Below, one piece after another: positions 49,848-61,039 of a stretch of 64,000 bases of DNA. Numbering within the stretch: position 1 is the first letter of the stretch; every line of letters begins with the position of its first letter. Position numbers and translations under genes: made by a program. Source of the stretch: Branchipolynoe longqiensis (lineage: Eukaryota; Annelida; Polychaeta; Phyllodocida; Polynoidae); assembly GCA_030323885.1 (NCBI GenBank), contig CM059190.1:103705856-103769855 (forward strand). Direction: 5' to 3'. The notes beneath the pieces are model-generated. The model was not told the DNA's origin. It ran no database searches and saw only the letters and a program-made list of their open reading frames with translations.

Positions 49848-50450
49848 GCCGGTGTCAGTTCTCAACCAATTGCAGTTCTCAACATCGCTTCTGTGCATGC
49901 GTCAAAATCTAACAGCATCGTCTGCGCATTGTCAATGGTCGTGAGCAATCTTCATACAGAAAAAGTGAAATATCTCTAAAAAACCAAAGCACATAGAAAC
50001 AAATCGCTTGGTACACATATAGAAAACATGTTTACCAACAAGATTATATTAAATTGATATAGATAGGGTTCTGGATTTCTATTAGTTTTGAATAATGTTT
50101 TGCACTGCGCGTACCGGCAAACTCAAGGCATTGTCAATGGTCATGAGCAATCTTCATTCAGAAAAAGTGAAATATCTCTAAAACCACACCGCCTAGAAAC
50201 AAATCGCTTGGTACACATATAGAAAACATGTTTACCAAAAAGATTATATTAAATTTGATTAAATTAGTGACACTGACACTATAGTGACAGTATGAGGCAG
50301 CGATTTGAATCAGGCTGATGTTGACACATGCGCAGACGATGCCTTGACGCGTGCGCAGATGCTTTGACGCATGCACAGAAGCGATGTTGAGAACTGCAAC
50401 TGGTTGAGAACTGAAACCGCGACACCGGGACGGAGACTGCGCAGTGTGTT
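49848..50450. repeat. complex direct and inverted repeat
   Basis: 49848-49905 (CAGTTCTCAACCAATTGCAG, CATCGCTTCTGTGCATGCGTC) is the inverse of 50363-50420. Between them, 49928-50060 and 50129-50262 are direct copies (ATTGTCAATGGTC, AACAAATCGCTTGGTACACA). 50425-50447 (CGGGACGGAGACTGCGCAGT) is a fragment of the 117-bp unit. Confidence 0.7.
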
Positions 50451-51052
50451 GGGTTGGTGAAGCGTCTGTGTGGGCGACTGGATACTGATACAATGGCTGG
50501 TGTGCGTGCCCCGTGGTCATAAAGCGTCGGCCCCGGAGCGCCGTGCCGTCTGGCCCGTCCCCTGGCCCGTCCCCCGCCCCGCCCCCGCCCCCGCCCCCGC
50601 CCCTGTGTAAATGGCACCATTTGATATAGACACACTTTGCCTTGGACCCCCCGCCCGCAGCCCCTACCTCTCCCTGCCCCTCCCTCCTCTCCCTCTCTCC
50701 CTCTCCCCTGTGTATATGACACCATTTGATATACATACACTTTTCTTTGTTGCCCGCAGCCCTCCTTCCCTCCCTGCCTCCTTCCTCGCCCTCGCCCTCT
50801 CCACTCCCCCTCCCCTCCCCAGCTCCGCCCCACAACGTCATGACAGTTCTGCTGTAGCGGCGTGCAGCGGCAGGTTGCGGAACTACCAACAATTCGCGTA
50901 TTTACTTCCACATCCGGTTTGGGGGTCTAGAAGTCGTCTGCTTATGGAAGAATGGGTGAAGAAGGGGTTGGGTGAGTGGGAGGTTGGTTGTTAGGGGAGG
51001 GGGAGGGGGGAGGGGAAGGGGGAGGGGGAGGGGGAGGGGGAGGGGGAAGGGG
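50451..51052. repeat. low-complexity C-rich/G-rich DNA with a ~110-bp duplication
   Basis: ACACCATTTGATATAnAnACAC followed by C/T-rich sequence occurs at 50610 and 50716. A (GGGGGA)n tract is at 50996-51052. Confidence 0.65.
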
Positions 51053-51057
51053 GAGTG

Positions 51058-51390
51058 GACTTCCTATTCCTCACACGGACCTCAAAAGGCACATACTGAT
51101 AAGGAAAAAGTGGCAATTACACTGGGATGAAGCTATCATGAATAAGCTTCATGCAATTCAGCCCACCCATGGCAAATTTTCAGGTGCTTGTCATAGAAGT
51201 AGACGTGAAGAGACCGTTGTTGCATGTATGCGAATTGGACATAGCTATTTGACTCATAGTTACCTTGTTAAAGCAGAAGACCAGCCAGAATGAAGACCAG
51301 CCAGAATGCATACCATGTGGATGCCTCTGACTGTGAAACATATTTGGATTGAATGCATCGTCTTTGCAAATGTTTGAGCACAGTGTTTTA
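51058..51390 (+). pseudogene. LINE RNase H/C-terminal fragment
   Basis: The plus frame to the stop at 51291-51293 reads PIPHTDLKRHILIRKKWQLHW, then SRREETVVACMRIGHSYLTH and SYLVKAEDQPE. This is the C-terminal end of Jockey/I-type non-LTR polyproteins, where RNase H is followed by an arginine-rich helix and a CxxC...H...C zinc-finger tail. A 15-bp tandem duplication (AGACCAGCCAGAATG twice, 51281-51309) creates the stop. Beyond it the tail continues (MPLTVKHIWIECIVFA) with a further one-base shift. It is truncated at the 5' side by the GGGGGA tract and clearly differs from the LINE at 4584-5573. Non-functional. Confidence 0.7.
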
Positions 51391-51570
51391 ATGTAGCGAG
51401 TATGAAATGTTTATTTGACACGGTTAGTACTGCCTTGGTTTTATAGTTTTTAAAGCAAATTGGACTGTTTAACCGAGCTGAGATGAGCTGAAACTAGCAT
51501 ATTTCATAGCTGCACCCAGTGTATTAGCATGTGCCATGTGCTTCTTGCGGGTTTGTTTTTCTTCCACGCA

Positions 51571-51589
51571 TCCCACAATGCACCGCGCC
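51571..51589 (+). promoter_or_regulatory. ZNF143/Staf-like site
   Basis: TCCCACAATGCACCGCGCC is close to the vertebrate ZNF143 consensus. No adjacent gene is recognised, so activity is speculative. Confidence 0.3.
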
Positions 51590-51749
51590 ACTGGAATGGT
51601 GATGTAGTCTATTGATGAACAGTTAGAGAGGTGGACGCACCTAGATGCCACCACCAGCCGAGTTGGTAGAGTCGCAGCGCAAGGCAGTCGAAGACTGAGG
51701 TATATGTTTACAGAACTTCCGGTATTTATACTCGTATAAATCTTTGATC

Positions 51750-51935
51750 AAGAAAATTCCTCCGGTGTGACTGACACTGGTCAACATCCGGTGGAGGAGA
51801 GGTGGCCCGGGCTGTAGGTACCACTACTACCTGTACAGTGTTATGTCTCACGGAGTATAAAACAACAACAACAATAATAATAAGCAATATTTCCTTCTGC
51901 ATTTTATACTCGCATAATATGTTATGCATCACGTA
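51750..51935 (-). repeat. repeat family D, copy 2
   Basis: The reverse complement of 16975-17140: GACTGACACTGGTCAACATC, (AAC)n/(AAT)n and TTTATACTCGCATAATATGT. Confidence 0.55.
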
Positions 51936-52464
51936 GTTTTTCCATCCGGGAATTTATGATGTTTAGGGAATCTGGCGTCGCGCCGCTGTGGACCGTGGAA
52001 GAATTGCCTTGTGTGGGCGGGGTGTGGGTGTGGGTGTGGGTAGGTGTGCGTGTGTGTGGGGGGGAGGGTGAATCAGGATGCGGATGTAGCCGCAGCAGCA
52101 CCATAAAGCACCCGGCCCCGACACTGATGGTCGTCTCCCAGTCACCCCATCCCCATGAGGGGGAGGGTGGGGTGGGGGAAGGTGAGTGGGTGGGGGGAGT
52201 ATTATTAACCGCTCCGTGATGTTCGTCTTGGCCAAAACACTTTGGTGATAGAATTTTTATTGTAGCTGATGGATAGGATGACTTTATTCCTTTCTCCCGC
52301 AGTAATCATCATCATCGCCATACATCATCATCATCCTCATCATCACAACTGTTTAAATATTAATTTGTCTCACCCCGCCGTTGATCTTCAACAATTCAAG
52401 ATGGTGGTGATGATCGTTGATCTTCAACAATTCAAGATGGATGGTTGTGAATGTGGTGATGACT

Positions 52465-52498
<34 letters not shown>

Positions 52499-52602
52499 CC
52501 ACCACCACCAAACACATGTATGTTGCTCTTCAACACTTCTTGGTGTTGGCAATGATTGTTAATATCATCATTATCCTCACTACGAGATGTTTGCACTGAT
52601 TT
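51936..52602. repeat. GT/G-rich tract and (CAT)n microsatellites
   Basis: GTGTGGGTGTGG at 52021-52075. (CAT)n at 52305-52345 and 52470-52498, with TTGATCTTCAACAATTCAAG duplicated at 52381 and 52414. No gene. Confidence 0.7.
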
Positions 52603-52948
52603 TTAAAGCTGCATAGTCCGATGAAAACATAAAATTTTCAAAACCAAACCAATTATCTAGAATTGATTCTACATATCTAACTTAGATGCTGGTGCACTTG
52701 TTAAACATTTGTCGTCACATATAAGGGGATATTGAGTCAATTATTAGAACCTGTTACTGCAGAAGCCTATGGTGATAGTTTTGACAAGTTTACCAAATTA
52801 ATTTAGCATGTTTCCATTTCAAATATCTCAAAAGTTAGCGATTTAAAATAAGTGACTTGAAACTAAAGTACGGTAGATTATAATGAACAACCCAATATGA
52901 TCTCAGAAATTGACAGAAACTCAAAACCATCGGACTATGCAACTTTAA
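52603..52948 (+). mobile_element. family C inverted-repeat element, full copy 3
   Basis: TTAAAGCTGCATAGTCCGAT to CCATCGGACTATGCAACTTT, collinear with the other two full copies. Confidence 0.75.
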
Positions 52949-52983
52949 CTGAGCATGTAAAATCGGGCCTGGTGTCAGTATGG

Positions 52984-54015
52984 TTGATTGGTTGGTTGGA
53001 GTTTTACGTCCTGACAACATATAAGGTCATATCAGGACGGGTATCGATTGTGACTGCAAATCATGGTGACTCCGTAGTGCTGTCCCACTGGGAGACCAGG
53101 CTGCTGGCACCATGATCCGATTTCCCACTCAGTCACATTATCCTAATCCTGTTAATGTTGCGTGCCAGGCTAGGTAGCAACAATTATTAATTTTAGAAGT
53201 GATTTGTTTGACTCAGCCGGGTTTCAAACTCCCCATGCTCTGGGGCAGTATGCACCAATCGGTGATAGGCTTAGACAGGGGCGCTAGCTCCGGTTAGCTA
53301 CCTCAGGGTAGCGGGGGGTTGGAGAAATGTGTGAATCGGTATGCACCAATGTACTAGCCGGGGCGGATAGCTAACCGTGAGTTTATTTATAGATTTGGGA
53401 ATTCCCTCCAGTCGACGATATGAATGACACCGCCAATGTGTTAATAACGGTTCGATTTTATGGTTAATTTGAATAAACTTATTGTGTATGTAAATCTGTC
53501 AAATATGATCGCATTGAATAGATTTGGGTATAATATATTGCCGCCGATGCGGCGGCGGTGGCGACGGCCATGTTTAGTTGATGTTGGACAGTTGGATATC
53601 GACGTCGCTGCGGAGGTGGCGATTTGTTTACTTTACATTCGTCGATTCGACAATATGCATAACGCCACCAATGCAGCGGCGGCGTTAATATCGGTTCGAA
53701 TTTAGGGTTAAATTGATCAAATTTCACTTATGGCGTATGTAATTCTGTTAAGTATGATAGCATTGAATATATTTGGCTCTAATATATCAGCGGCCGCCAC
53801 ACTAACCCCACCGGGTAGCGCGTTACCCCAAATCTGAAAGTGGTTTAGCTTAGCCTAGCCTACGGTCGGCGGTTAGCGATGGCACCGATTGGTGCATACC
53901 GATTTCTCACATTTAGCCGTGTGGAGCTAGCCTAGCCGTGGTTAAGGCCCTAACACCGATTGGTGCATACGGCCCCAGAAGGGTAACCCTGTGCTCTGCC
54001 ACTTCGGTAGTCTCA
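52984..54015 (-). mobile_element. S1 SINE interrupted by a family B element
   Basis: 52984-53239 is the S1 3' end and body (inverse) up to the B box. After the family B insertion (53240-53978) the tRNA head resumes at 53979-54015 (CTGTGCTCTGCCACTTCGGT). So the SINE was present first. Confidence 0.6.
53240..53978. mobile_element. family B foldback element, copy 2
   Basis: Ends CTGGGGCAGTATGCACCAAT and ATTGGTGCATACGGCCCCAG. The interior shares GTTCGAATTTAGGGTTAAAT, TTTCACTTAtnGCGTATGTA and the CG-rich centre with 11572-12319. The terminal word is GTATGCACCAATCGGTG here but GTATGCAGGAGTCAGTG in copy 1. Confidence 0.7.
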
Positions 54016-54055
54016 AAGCCATCAGGTTATGCAAGGTCTCTTGGTGGATGGACCA

Positions 54056-54368
54056 GACGGGTTGGCTGAATGAGTTGAGCATCCGTCTCCCGTTTTTCGA
54101 GATCGGGAGATCCTAACCCATAAATTCATAGATTCGAACCCTGGTCGAGTCAAACCAATGACTATAAAATTTATACTTGTCACTTCCTAGCCTGGCGCTC
54201 AGCATTATTATGATAGGGCAAGGACTGGTAGGCTCTGTGTCAGGATAATGTGACTGAGTGGGATATCAGGTCATGGTGCTGGTGGCCTGGTCTCGTGTGG
54301 GGCAGCACTATGAAGTCGACATGAGTGCGCAGTGTCACAGGTAGGTAAAACTCCAACAAGCAACCAAA
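54056..54368 (+). mobile_element. S1 SINE with an S1b-type head
   Basis: The head GGGTTGGCTGAATGAGTTGA (as in S1b) and B box GATTCGAACCCTGG, then the ordinary S1 body and 3' end AAACTCCAACAAGC; a few 3' words are missing. A recombinant or intermediate form. Confidence 0.75.
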
Positions 54369-54369
54369 C

Positions 54370-55430
54370 AAACTCTGATCACCCCCCCTCCCCCATCATA
54401 CCCACACCCACACCCACACCCACACTCGCCCCCAGCAGGTGGAATGCCCAGCCGGGCTGGCCGTAAAACTGCTGCTGGGGGCCGGGCTCCCTGATAAGAT
54501 AGCGGCACCCAGATGAGGACCCACGGGCCGCCCGCCCGCCCCTCTCCGCCCGCCCGCCCCTCTCCGCCCGCCCGCCCCTCTCCACCCGCCGCCCTCCCGC
54601 CTCTCTCCGCTCGCCCGCCGCCCTCCCGGCTTTCTCCCCCCGCCCGCCTCTCTCCACCCGCCGCCCTCCCGGCTCTCTCAGCCCGCCGCGAGAAGCCATT
54701 CCAGGAAGCCATTCCGGGAAGCCACTCGACAACCGCTGGTTCCGAGAACACCCGGGTTCGGAGTACACCGAGAAGACAAGTGTGTGCGCGTGAGTGTGTG
54801 TATGTGTGTGTGCGTGCGTGAGTGTGTGTGCGTGAGTGTGTCTGTGTATGTGTGTGTGTCTGTGTGCGTGAGTGTTGTGTGCGTGAGTGTTGCGTGAGTG
54901 TGTGTGTGTGCGTGCACTACACATAATGAGAGAGGGGTCATGGTGGGGATGCGCCGGGAGGGTAGGGGAGGGCATGGGAGGGTGGGTATTGGGAAATGGA
55001 GTAGAGAGGGTAGGACAAGGGAGAGGGTATGGGGGAGAGGGGAGGAGAGGAGGAGAGGAAAGGGAAGAGAGGAAAGAAGGAGAAGAGAGGAGAAGAGAGG
55101 AGAAGAGAGGAGAGGGAGAGGGAGAGGGAGAGGGAGGGGAGGAGGGAGAGGAGAGGGAGAGGAGGAGGAGGGAAGGGGGGGAGGGAGAGGAGAGGAGGAG
55201 AAGGGGGGAGAAAAAAGAAGAGTAGAGGAGAGGAGAGGAGAGGAGAGGGAGAGGGAAGGAGAGGGAGAGGGAGAGGGAGAGGGAGAGGGAGAGGAGAGAA
55301 GGGAAGGGAAGGGAGAGGAGAAGGGAAGGGAGAGGAGAGGAGAAGGGAAGGGAGAGGAGAAGAGGGGCGGGGAGGGAGGAGGGGCCGGAGGGGAAGGGAA
55401 AGGAGAGAGGGTGCTTTTTATTGTGTGACT
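54370..55430. repeat. GC-rich CCGCCCGCC, GT and purine arrays
   Basis: CCGCCCGCCCCTCT steps at 54525-54690, GTGTGTGCGTGAGT at 54780-54910, and a 380-bp GGAGAGGA purine tract at 55025-55405. Arg/Glu/Gly open frames are artefacts. Confidence 0.9.
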
Positions 55431-55499
55431 GATTAAGTCAAATACGCGCTGCCTACAGTCAGATGCGCTGATGCTTGCAATGTGAAATATCACATGATG

Positions 55500-55680
55500 A
55501 TTCTTCTTCTTCTTCTTCTTCTTCTTCATTGCTGCTGCTGCTGCTACTGCTACTGCTACTGCTACTACCCGCTGCCCTCCCACCTCTCCCCGCTCGCCCG
55601 CCTCTCTCCACCCGCCACCCTCCCGCCACTCTCTCTCTCTCTTACTGATACTGTTACTGCTGCTACTATTGTTTGTTTGG
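55500..55680. repeat. (CTT)n, (CTG)n, (CTA)n tracts
   Basis: CTTCTTCTT at 55503-55527 and GCTGCTGCTACTGCTACT at 55533-55565. CTGCTACTG steps also recur at 56002-56060 after the neighbouring SINE. Confidence 0.85.
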
Positions 55681-56003
55681 TGTTGTTTTACATCCTAGCA
55701 ACATCTAAGGTCATATCAGGACGGGTATTGACTTGTGACAGTATGCACTAATGGCAATTTTATAGTGCTGCCCCACTGGGAAATCAGGCCGCCGGCACCA
55801 TGACCCGATATCCCACTCAGTCATATTATACCGACACTGAGATAACCAGTCCTTGCTCTATCCTAATAATGCCGAGCACCAGGCTAGGAAGCGAAAAGTA
55901 TAAATTTTTAAGTCATTGGTTTGACTCGACCGGGAACCAAACTCGTGAACTCCCGATCTTCCGCACACGAGGCCTGTGCTCTACCCATTCGGCCACCGTG
56001 CCT
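55680..56003 (-). mobile_element. S1 SINE, full length
   Basis: The inverse shows GGTGGCCGAATGGGTAGAGC (A box), GGGAGTTCACGAGTTTGG (degraded B box), AAACCAATGACTTA and the 3' end CCTAGCAACATC inverse. It is inserted in the CTG/CTA tract, which continues on both sides. Confidence 0.8.
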
Positions 56004-56099
56004 ACTGCTGCTACTACTGCTACTGCTGCTGCTACTGCTAATGCTACTGCTTCTACTGCTAGTATGCATTGAGCAACAGCAGTAAGCCACTTGGGGTGA

Positions 56100-56750
56100 C
56101 TCGGTACGGGATGATAGGCAGGGGTGGGAGCAGGTGGTGGTGTGGTGTGGTGGGTGTGGTTATGCGTGGTGTGTCGCTATGTGTGGTGATCTGTGATGGT
56201 GTGTCGGTGTGTGTGGTGTGTGGTGTTGTGGTGGTGTGTGGCAGCAGGTGTCGGCGGGGAGAGGAACCCATGGAGGAACCAGTCTCTGTCAACTTGGCAG
56301 GTCAGTCAGTGGTGAAGACAAGATGCTAGTGGCAATCCTGAATGGAGCTACCCCCTACACACACACACACACACCACACACCACACCACACACCGAGCTG
56401 CTCAACCTAACTCGCTCGAGCTGCCCCTACACCCTGCACCCCCACATAGCGGCTACCCCGCACCACACCGCCAGCAGAGATGCCCACCCACCGCCACCCC
56501 CCACACACACTGAACTGCTCTCCATAAATCTGAGAAGCAGATTACCCAATAGTTGCCCCTACACACCCCACCCGCCTCCACACACACGCGCGCACACACA
56601 GCGGCATTGCCAGGGCCCATTAAATATAAGTGTGGACAGTTACATGTGACCTATTCGGACTGCAGCCTGAAGAAGACGTGAACAGATAAACAACGTCAGG
56701 CTTAATGCCCTTAGTCTGCAACAGGACGGCCGTCTGTGCTGACACTGATA
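56100..56750. repeat. GTGTGGTG and CACACC microsatellites with unique DNA
   Basis: GTGTGTGGTGTGTGG at 56205-56240, (CA)n at 56358-56395 and again near 56580. No gene recognised. Confidence 0.65.
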
Positions 56751-58300
56751 CCTGGCACCGCTACCCAGCGTCATTAACCGGCGTAGGTGTTCAGCGTCTG
56801 TACCCGGCACCAGTACCCAGCGTCAGTAACCTGCACCGGTACCCAGCGTCAGTACCCGGCACCGGTGCCCAGCGTCAGTACCCGGTACCAGTACCCAGCT
56901 TCAGTAACTGGTGTCAGTAACCAGCACCAGTACCCAGCATCAGTAACCTGCACCGGTACCCAGCATCAGTATCCGGCACCGGTACCCAACGTTAGTAACC
57001 GTGTTGTTATATAGTGTCAGTAACCTGTGTCAGTACCTGGCACCAGTACCCAGCACCAGTACCCAGCATCAGTAACCTGCACCAGTAACCAGCATCAGTA
57101 CCCGGCACTGGTACCAGGCGTCAGTAACCGCGTCATTATTCAGCGTCAGTAACCGGCACCACCCACAACACAACACAACACCACACACACACCCAACCCA
57201 AAACACCCCAACACCCACACACAACCACACCACACCCCCCCAAACACCAAATACGGTACTCAGCATCAGGAACTGGCACGGGACCCAGCATCAGTAACAG
57301 GCATCGGTGTTTAGCGCCAGTAACAGGTGTCAGTACCCAGCACCGGTACCCAGCGTCAGTGTTCAGTGTCAGTAACAGGCATCAGTACCCAGCACCGGTA
57401 CCCAGCATCAGTAACCTGCACCGGTACCCAGCGTCAGTACCCGGCACCGGTGCCCAGCGTCAGTACCCGGTACCAGTACCCAGCTTCAGTAACTGGTGTC
57501 AGTAACCAGCACCAGTAACCTGCACCGGTACCCAGCATCAGTATCCGGCACCGGTACCCAACGTTAGTAACCGTGTTGTTATATAGTGTCAGTAACCTAT
57601 GTCAGTACCCGGCACCAGTACCCAGCACCAGTACCCAGCATCAGTAACCTGCACCAGTAACCAGCGTCAGTACCCGGCACTGGTACCAGGCGTCAGTAAC
57701 CGCGTCATTATTCAGCGTCAGTAACCGGCACCGGTACTCAGCATCAGGAACTGGCACGGGACCCAGCATCAGTAACAGGCATCGGTGTTTAGCGCCAGTA
57801 ACAGGTGTCAGTACCCAGCACCGGTACCCAGCGTCAGTGTCAGTAACAGGCATCAGTACCCAGCACCGGTACCCAGCATCAGTAACAGGCATCAGTACCC
57901 AGCACCGGTACCCAGCATCAGTAACAGGCATCTGTGTTCAGCGTCAGTAACAGACGTCAGTACTCGGTACCTGTACCCAGTGTCAGTAATGGGCATCCGT
58001 ACCCGGTGTCAGTAACCACTATCAGTAACTAGTGTCAGTAAACAGCATCAATAACCAACACCAGTAAACAGCATCAATAACCAACACCAGTAACTAGCAT
58101 CAGTAACCAGCATCAGTAACCATCGTCAGTAACCAGCACCAGTAACCAGCATCAGTAACTAGCACCAGTAACTAGCATCAGTAACCAGTATCAGTAACCG
58201 GCATCAGTAAGCAGAGCCAGTAACTGGCAACAGTAACCAACGGCAGTCACCAGCCTCAGCGTCAGTAACCATCACCAATAACCGACGTCAGTAACCAGCA
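56750..58300. repeat. 12-14-bp minisatellite with a ~572-bp higher-order repeat
   Basis: The basic unit is ACCCAGCATCAGTA/ACCTGCACCGGT. Longer blocks recur at a 572-bp offset (56816-57160 and 57388-57733), sharing rare words such as GTTGTTATATAGTGTCAGTA. The first copy carries a 94-bp CA-rich insert at 57160-57253. Confidence 0.9.
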
Positions 58301-58892
58301 TCATCATCACAAACCGGTACCTGCGCCAGAGTGATTGATTGATTGATTGATTGACCGATCGATCCTGTTTTATGTCATGTCGGCAGCGAAGACCATATTG
58401 ACGATACAAAGTCATTATTATGTCTCCATGGTTCACTCCCCCCCCCCCCACCCTCACAGTAGTACTCCCCAAATAAACAAGAACAAGTAATCTAAAAACT
58501 CGCATGTAATTCGCAAATGGTTAAATGTGTCAAAAGCCAGCCAAACAATAATTCATGTCAAATGTTAAAATTCTAAAAGGTTGCAACAAATAATTCATGT
58601 CAAATGTTAAAATTCTAAAAGGTTGCAACGCAAGATGTATATTCGGAATGCTTCAAAGAGTTTTTGCATGTTCATCTTTTTAAAAAAAGAAGAAAAAATG
58701 TCTATCACAAAAATCGACATAATCAAGTGGAAGATATTCCGTGAGTGTCAGGAGGTGGGCAGGTAACAAACATGTCTACATTATCTCATGAATTAATTTG
58801 AAGTTGATACAAAATGACACTTATCTGACCTGGATTGGATAACGGTGAAATGTCGCCATCAAACTTACCTAAAAGGAGAAAAAAGACAGGTG

Positions 58893-58926
<34 letters not shown>

Positions 58927-58939
58927 CTTTTTGTTTCGT
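58301..58939. other. mostly unannotated; small repeats
   Basis: (GATT)n at 58332-58352, a C tract at 58438-58450, a 43-bp tandem duplication at 58545-58629 (TAATTCATGTCAAATGTTAA) and (AAGT)n at 58888-58925. No gene. Confidence 0.6.
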
Positions 58940-59365
<426 letters not shown>

Positions 59366-59368
59366 CGA

Positions 59369-59733
59369 AGGGATGAAAGTGGTGTTCGGCTAAAATCGCG
59401 GACATCAAACTGAGATTATTACACCGACTGCGAATTTCCACGAAAATGCGGATTTTCTCCCATCGACTTAGCACTGTCAGGAAATCAGGGAAAAGTGCCG
59501 GAAGTCAGGTTTCAACTAGCGCTGGTCTGACTGTATTATCGCCCATATCTAACTGGTTCTTACTTGGGTTTTATGTTCTAGCAACATCTACCGTCATATA
59601 AGAACCTGATTCGAACTAATCAATTGTTGTCATATATATCCTGATTCTTAGTGATTTTGTGAATGTTAGGTTTAATGAGTGAATATTAAAGAAATCGCGG
59701 AAATCCGAGAAATCGCGTAGACCTTTCATCCCT
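59369..59733. mobile_element. hAT-like non-autonomous element
   Basis: Termini AGGGATGAAAG and CTTTCATCCCT are perfect inverse copies, 365 bp overall; sub-terminal AAATCGCGGAC/AAATCGCGGAAATCC words. It sits between an AAGC array and an AAGT array, so the target duplication cannot be read. The superfamily guess rests on terminus style only. Confidence 0.55.
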
Positions 59734-59849
59734 GGTAAGTAAGTAGTAAGTAAATAAGTAAGTAAGTAAGAAGTAAGAAGAGGGCAATGTGAGGTTCTTT
59801 GCTTCTTAATTTCATACCAAATACTTTTACAGGGGTCAAGGTGGCGATG

Positions 59850-59960
59850 CTTTTGAGTTTCTGCCATTTATTAAGATAAATATATTTGGTTGATCAACCA
59901 TATTTTGCTCTGAAGCACCTTTTACTACAAATGGTTAAATTAGGATATATTTGAAGTGAA
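59850..59960 (-). mobile_element. family C fragment
   Basis: TTTTGAGTTTCTGCCATTTA and AAGATAAATATATTTGG align with the inverse of family C. Confidence 0.5.
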
Positions 59961-60048
59961 AATGATGGCCTGCTCAGTGAAATTCTCACATAAGAGGCGT
60001 CAGTCGTAATAGGCTTTAAAAAAGAAAAGGACGATCTTACTGCAGTAT

Positions 60049-60360
60049 GCCCCATTTACACTACGGCCAGCGTTCACTTGCGATCACCTTACGACCAGAA
60101 GGGGGCGACCTCCTTGCGACCGACTCGCTACATTGAATCAAAGACTCAGTTGGTGAGGGGTCGGCGACTGCTCGCCAAGCGGACAGTAACCGCTCGCCGA
60201 TGTTTTGGGAGGCTGATCGGCGACCAGTCACTGGCCAAATTCTCACACTCCTGGCGCGGTGGTCGCCGACCAGTCAGCGAGTGGTCGGCAACCCCTCGGC
60301 GACCACTGAGGACCACTTTGCGACAAACTCTTTTTTGTGGTCGCAAACACCAGTATAAAG
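60049..60360. mobile_element. GCCCCATTTACAC inverted-repeat element, degraded
   Basis: It starts GCCCCATTTACACTACGGCC; a weak inverse end (CACCAGTATAAA) is at about 60358. The interior is rich in GTCGGCGACC/GGTCGCCGAC words on both strands, i.e. internally palindromic. Confidence 0.4.
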
Positions 60361-60376
60361 ATCAAATCTAGGTAAT

Positions 60377-60812
60377 ACCCCAGTCACACGAGGCCTGCAT
60401 TCGCTTACGATCGATTCGCGGTGTCGAAACGTCCTCATTGCACCCTCCTTACGCCCTCCTTAAGTGCTGGCTCCACGAGGACACCAACCTCCCGACGTCC
60501 ATTTAGGAAATTTTGGACGCAAGGAGGTTGTAGCTGCTGCACTTGCAACCTCCTTGCGACCAGTTTAGTCAGCATGATTAAAAAGTAGTTGGCGACGCCA
60601 GGTCACCGACCCCTTGGTTGGTGCCGACTAGCGGCACCAAAATGTGCAATGCTGCGCTCACCGGGTGGTTGGCGCTATGGTGCCAACCCGGTGCTGATGC
60701 AGCTCCACCCCGCCGCATTTGAATCAATGTATCGAATGGGATGCTGGGAGGTTGGCGTCCTTTTGGGCGTAAGGAGGTTGGCGACGAACGCTGGCTCCAG
60801 TGTGACTGGGGT
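60377..60812. mobile_element. CCCCAGTCACAC TIR element
   Basis: Ends ACCCCAGTCACACGAGGCC and the inverse of TGGCTCCAGTGTGACTGGGG; interior with CAACCTCCTTGCGACC and GGCGTAAGGAGGTTGGCG, mutually inverse. 436 bp, non-coding. Confidence 0.6.
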
Positions 60813-61039
60813 TTCAACAATTTGATGATTTCATCAGACTATGCTGGTTTAATGCTGTCCAGGTCACTGTAGCGGGGCATGTTCAGACAGAGCACCCTTT
60901 GGCCTGGTCACACTTCACTTGCTATCTGGGTCAAGCTGCCCGCCTACTGCTGTCAAGGCTACTTCCGGTGTAAACCGGCAGTGTACACTTGGTTCTGGGT
61001 CAATTATCGTGACTGACACGTGACCCCCCCAGTCATGTA

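Noticed and set aside
50158..50892. 244-codon minus-strand frame
   Set aside because: Built from a GC-rich duplication and repeat DNA; no domain and no consistent composition.
54678..55583. 301-codon Ser/Pro frame
   Set aside because: Purine/pyrimidine array.
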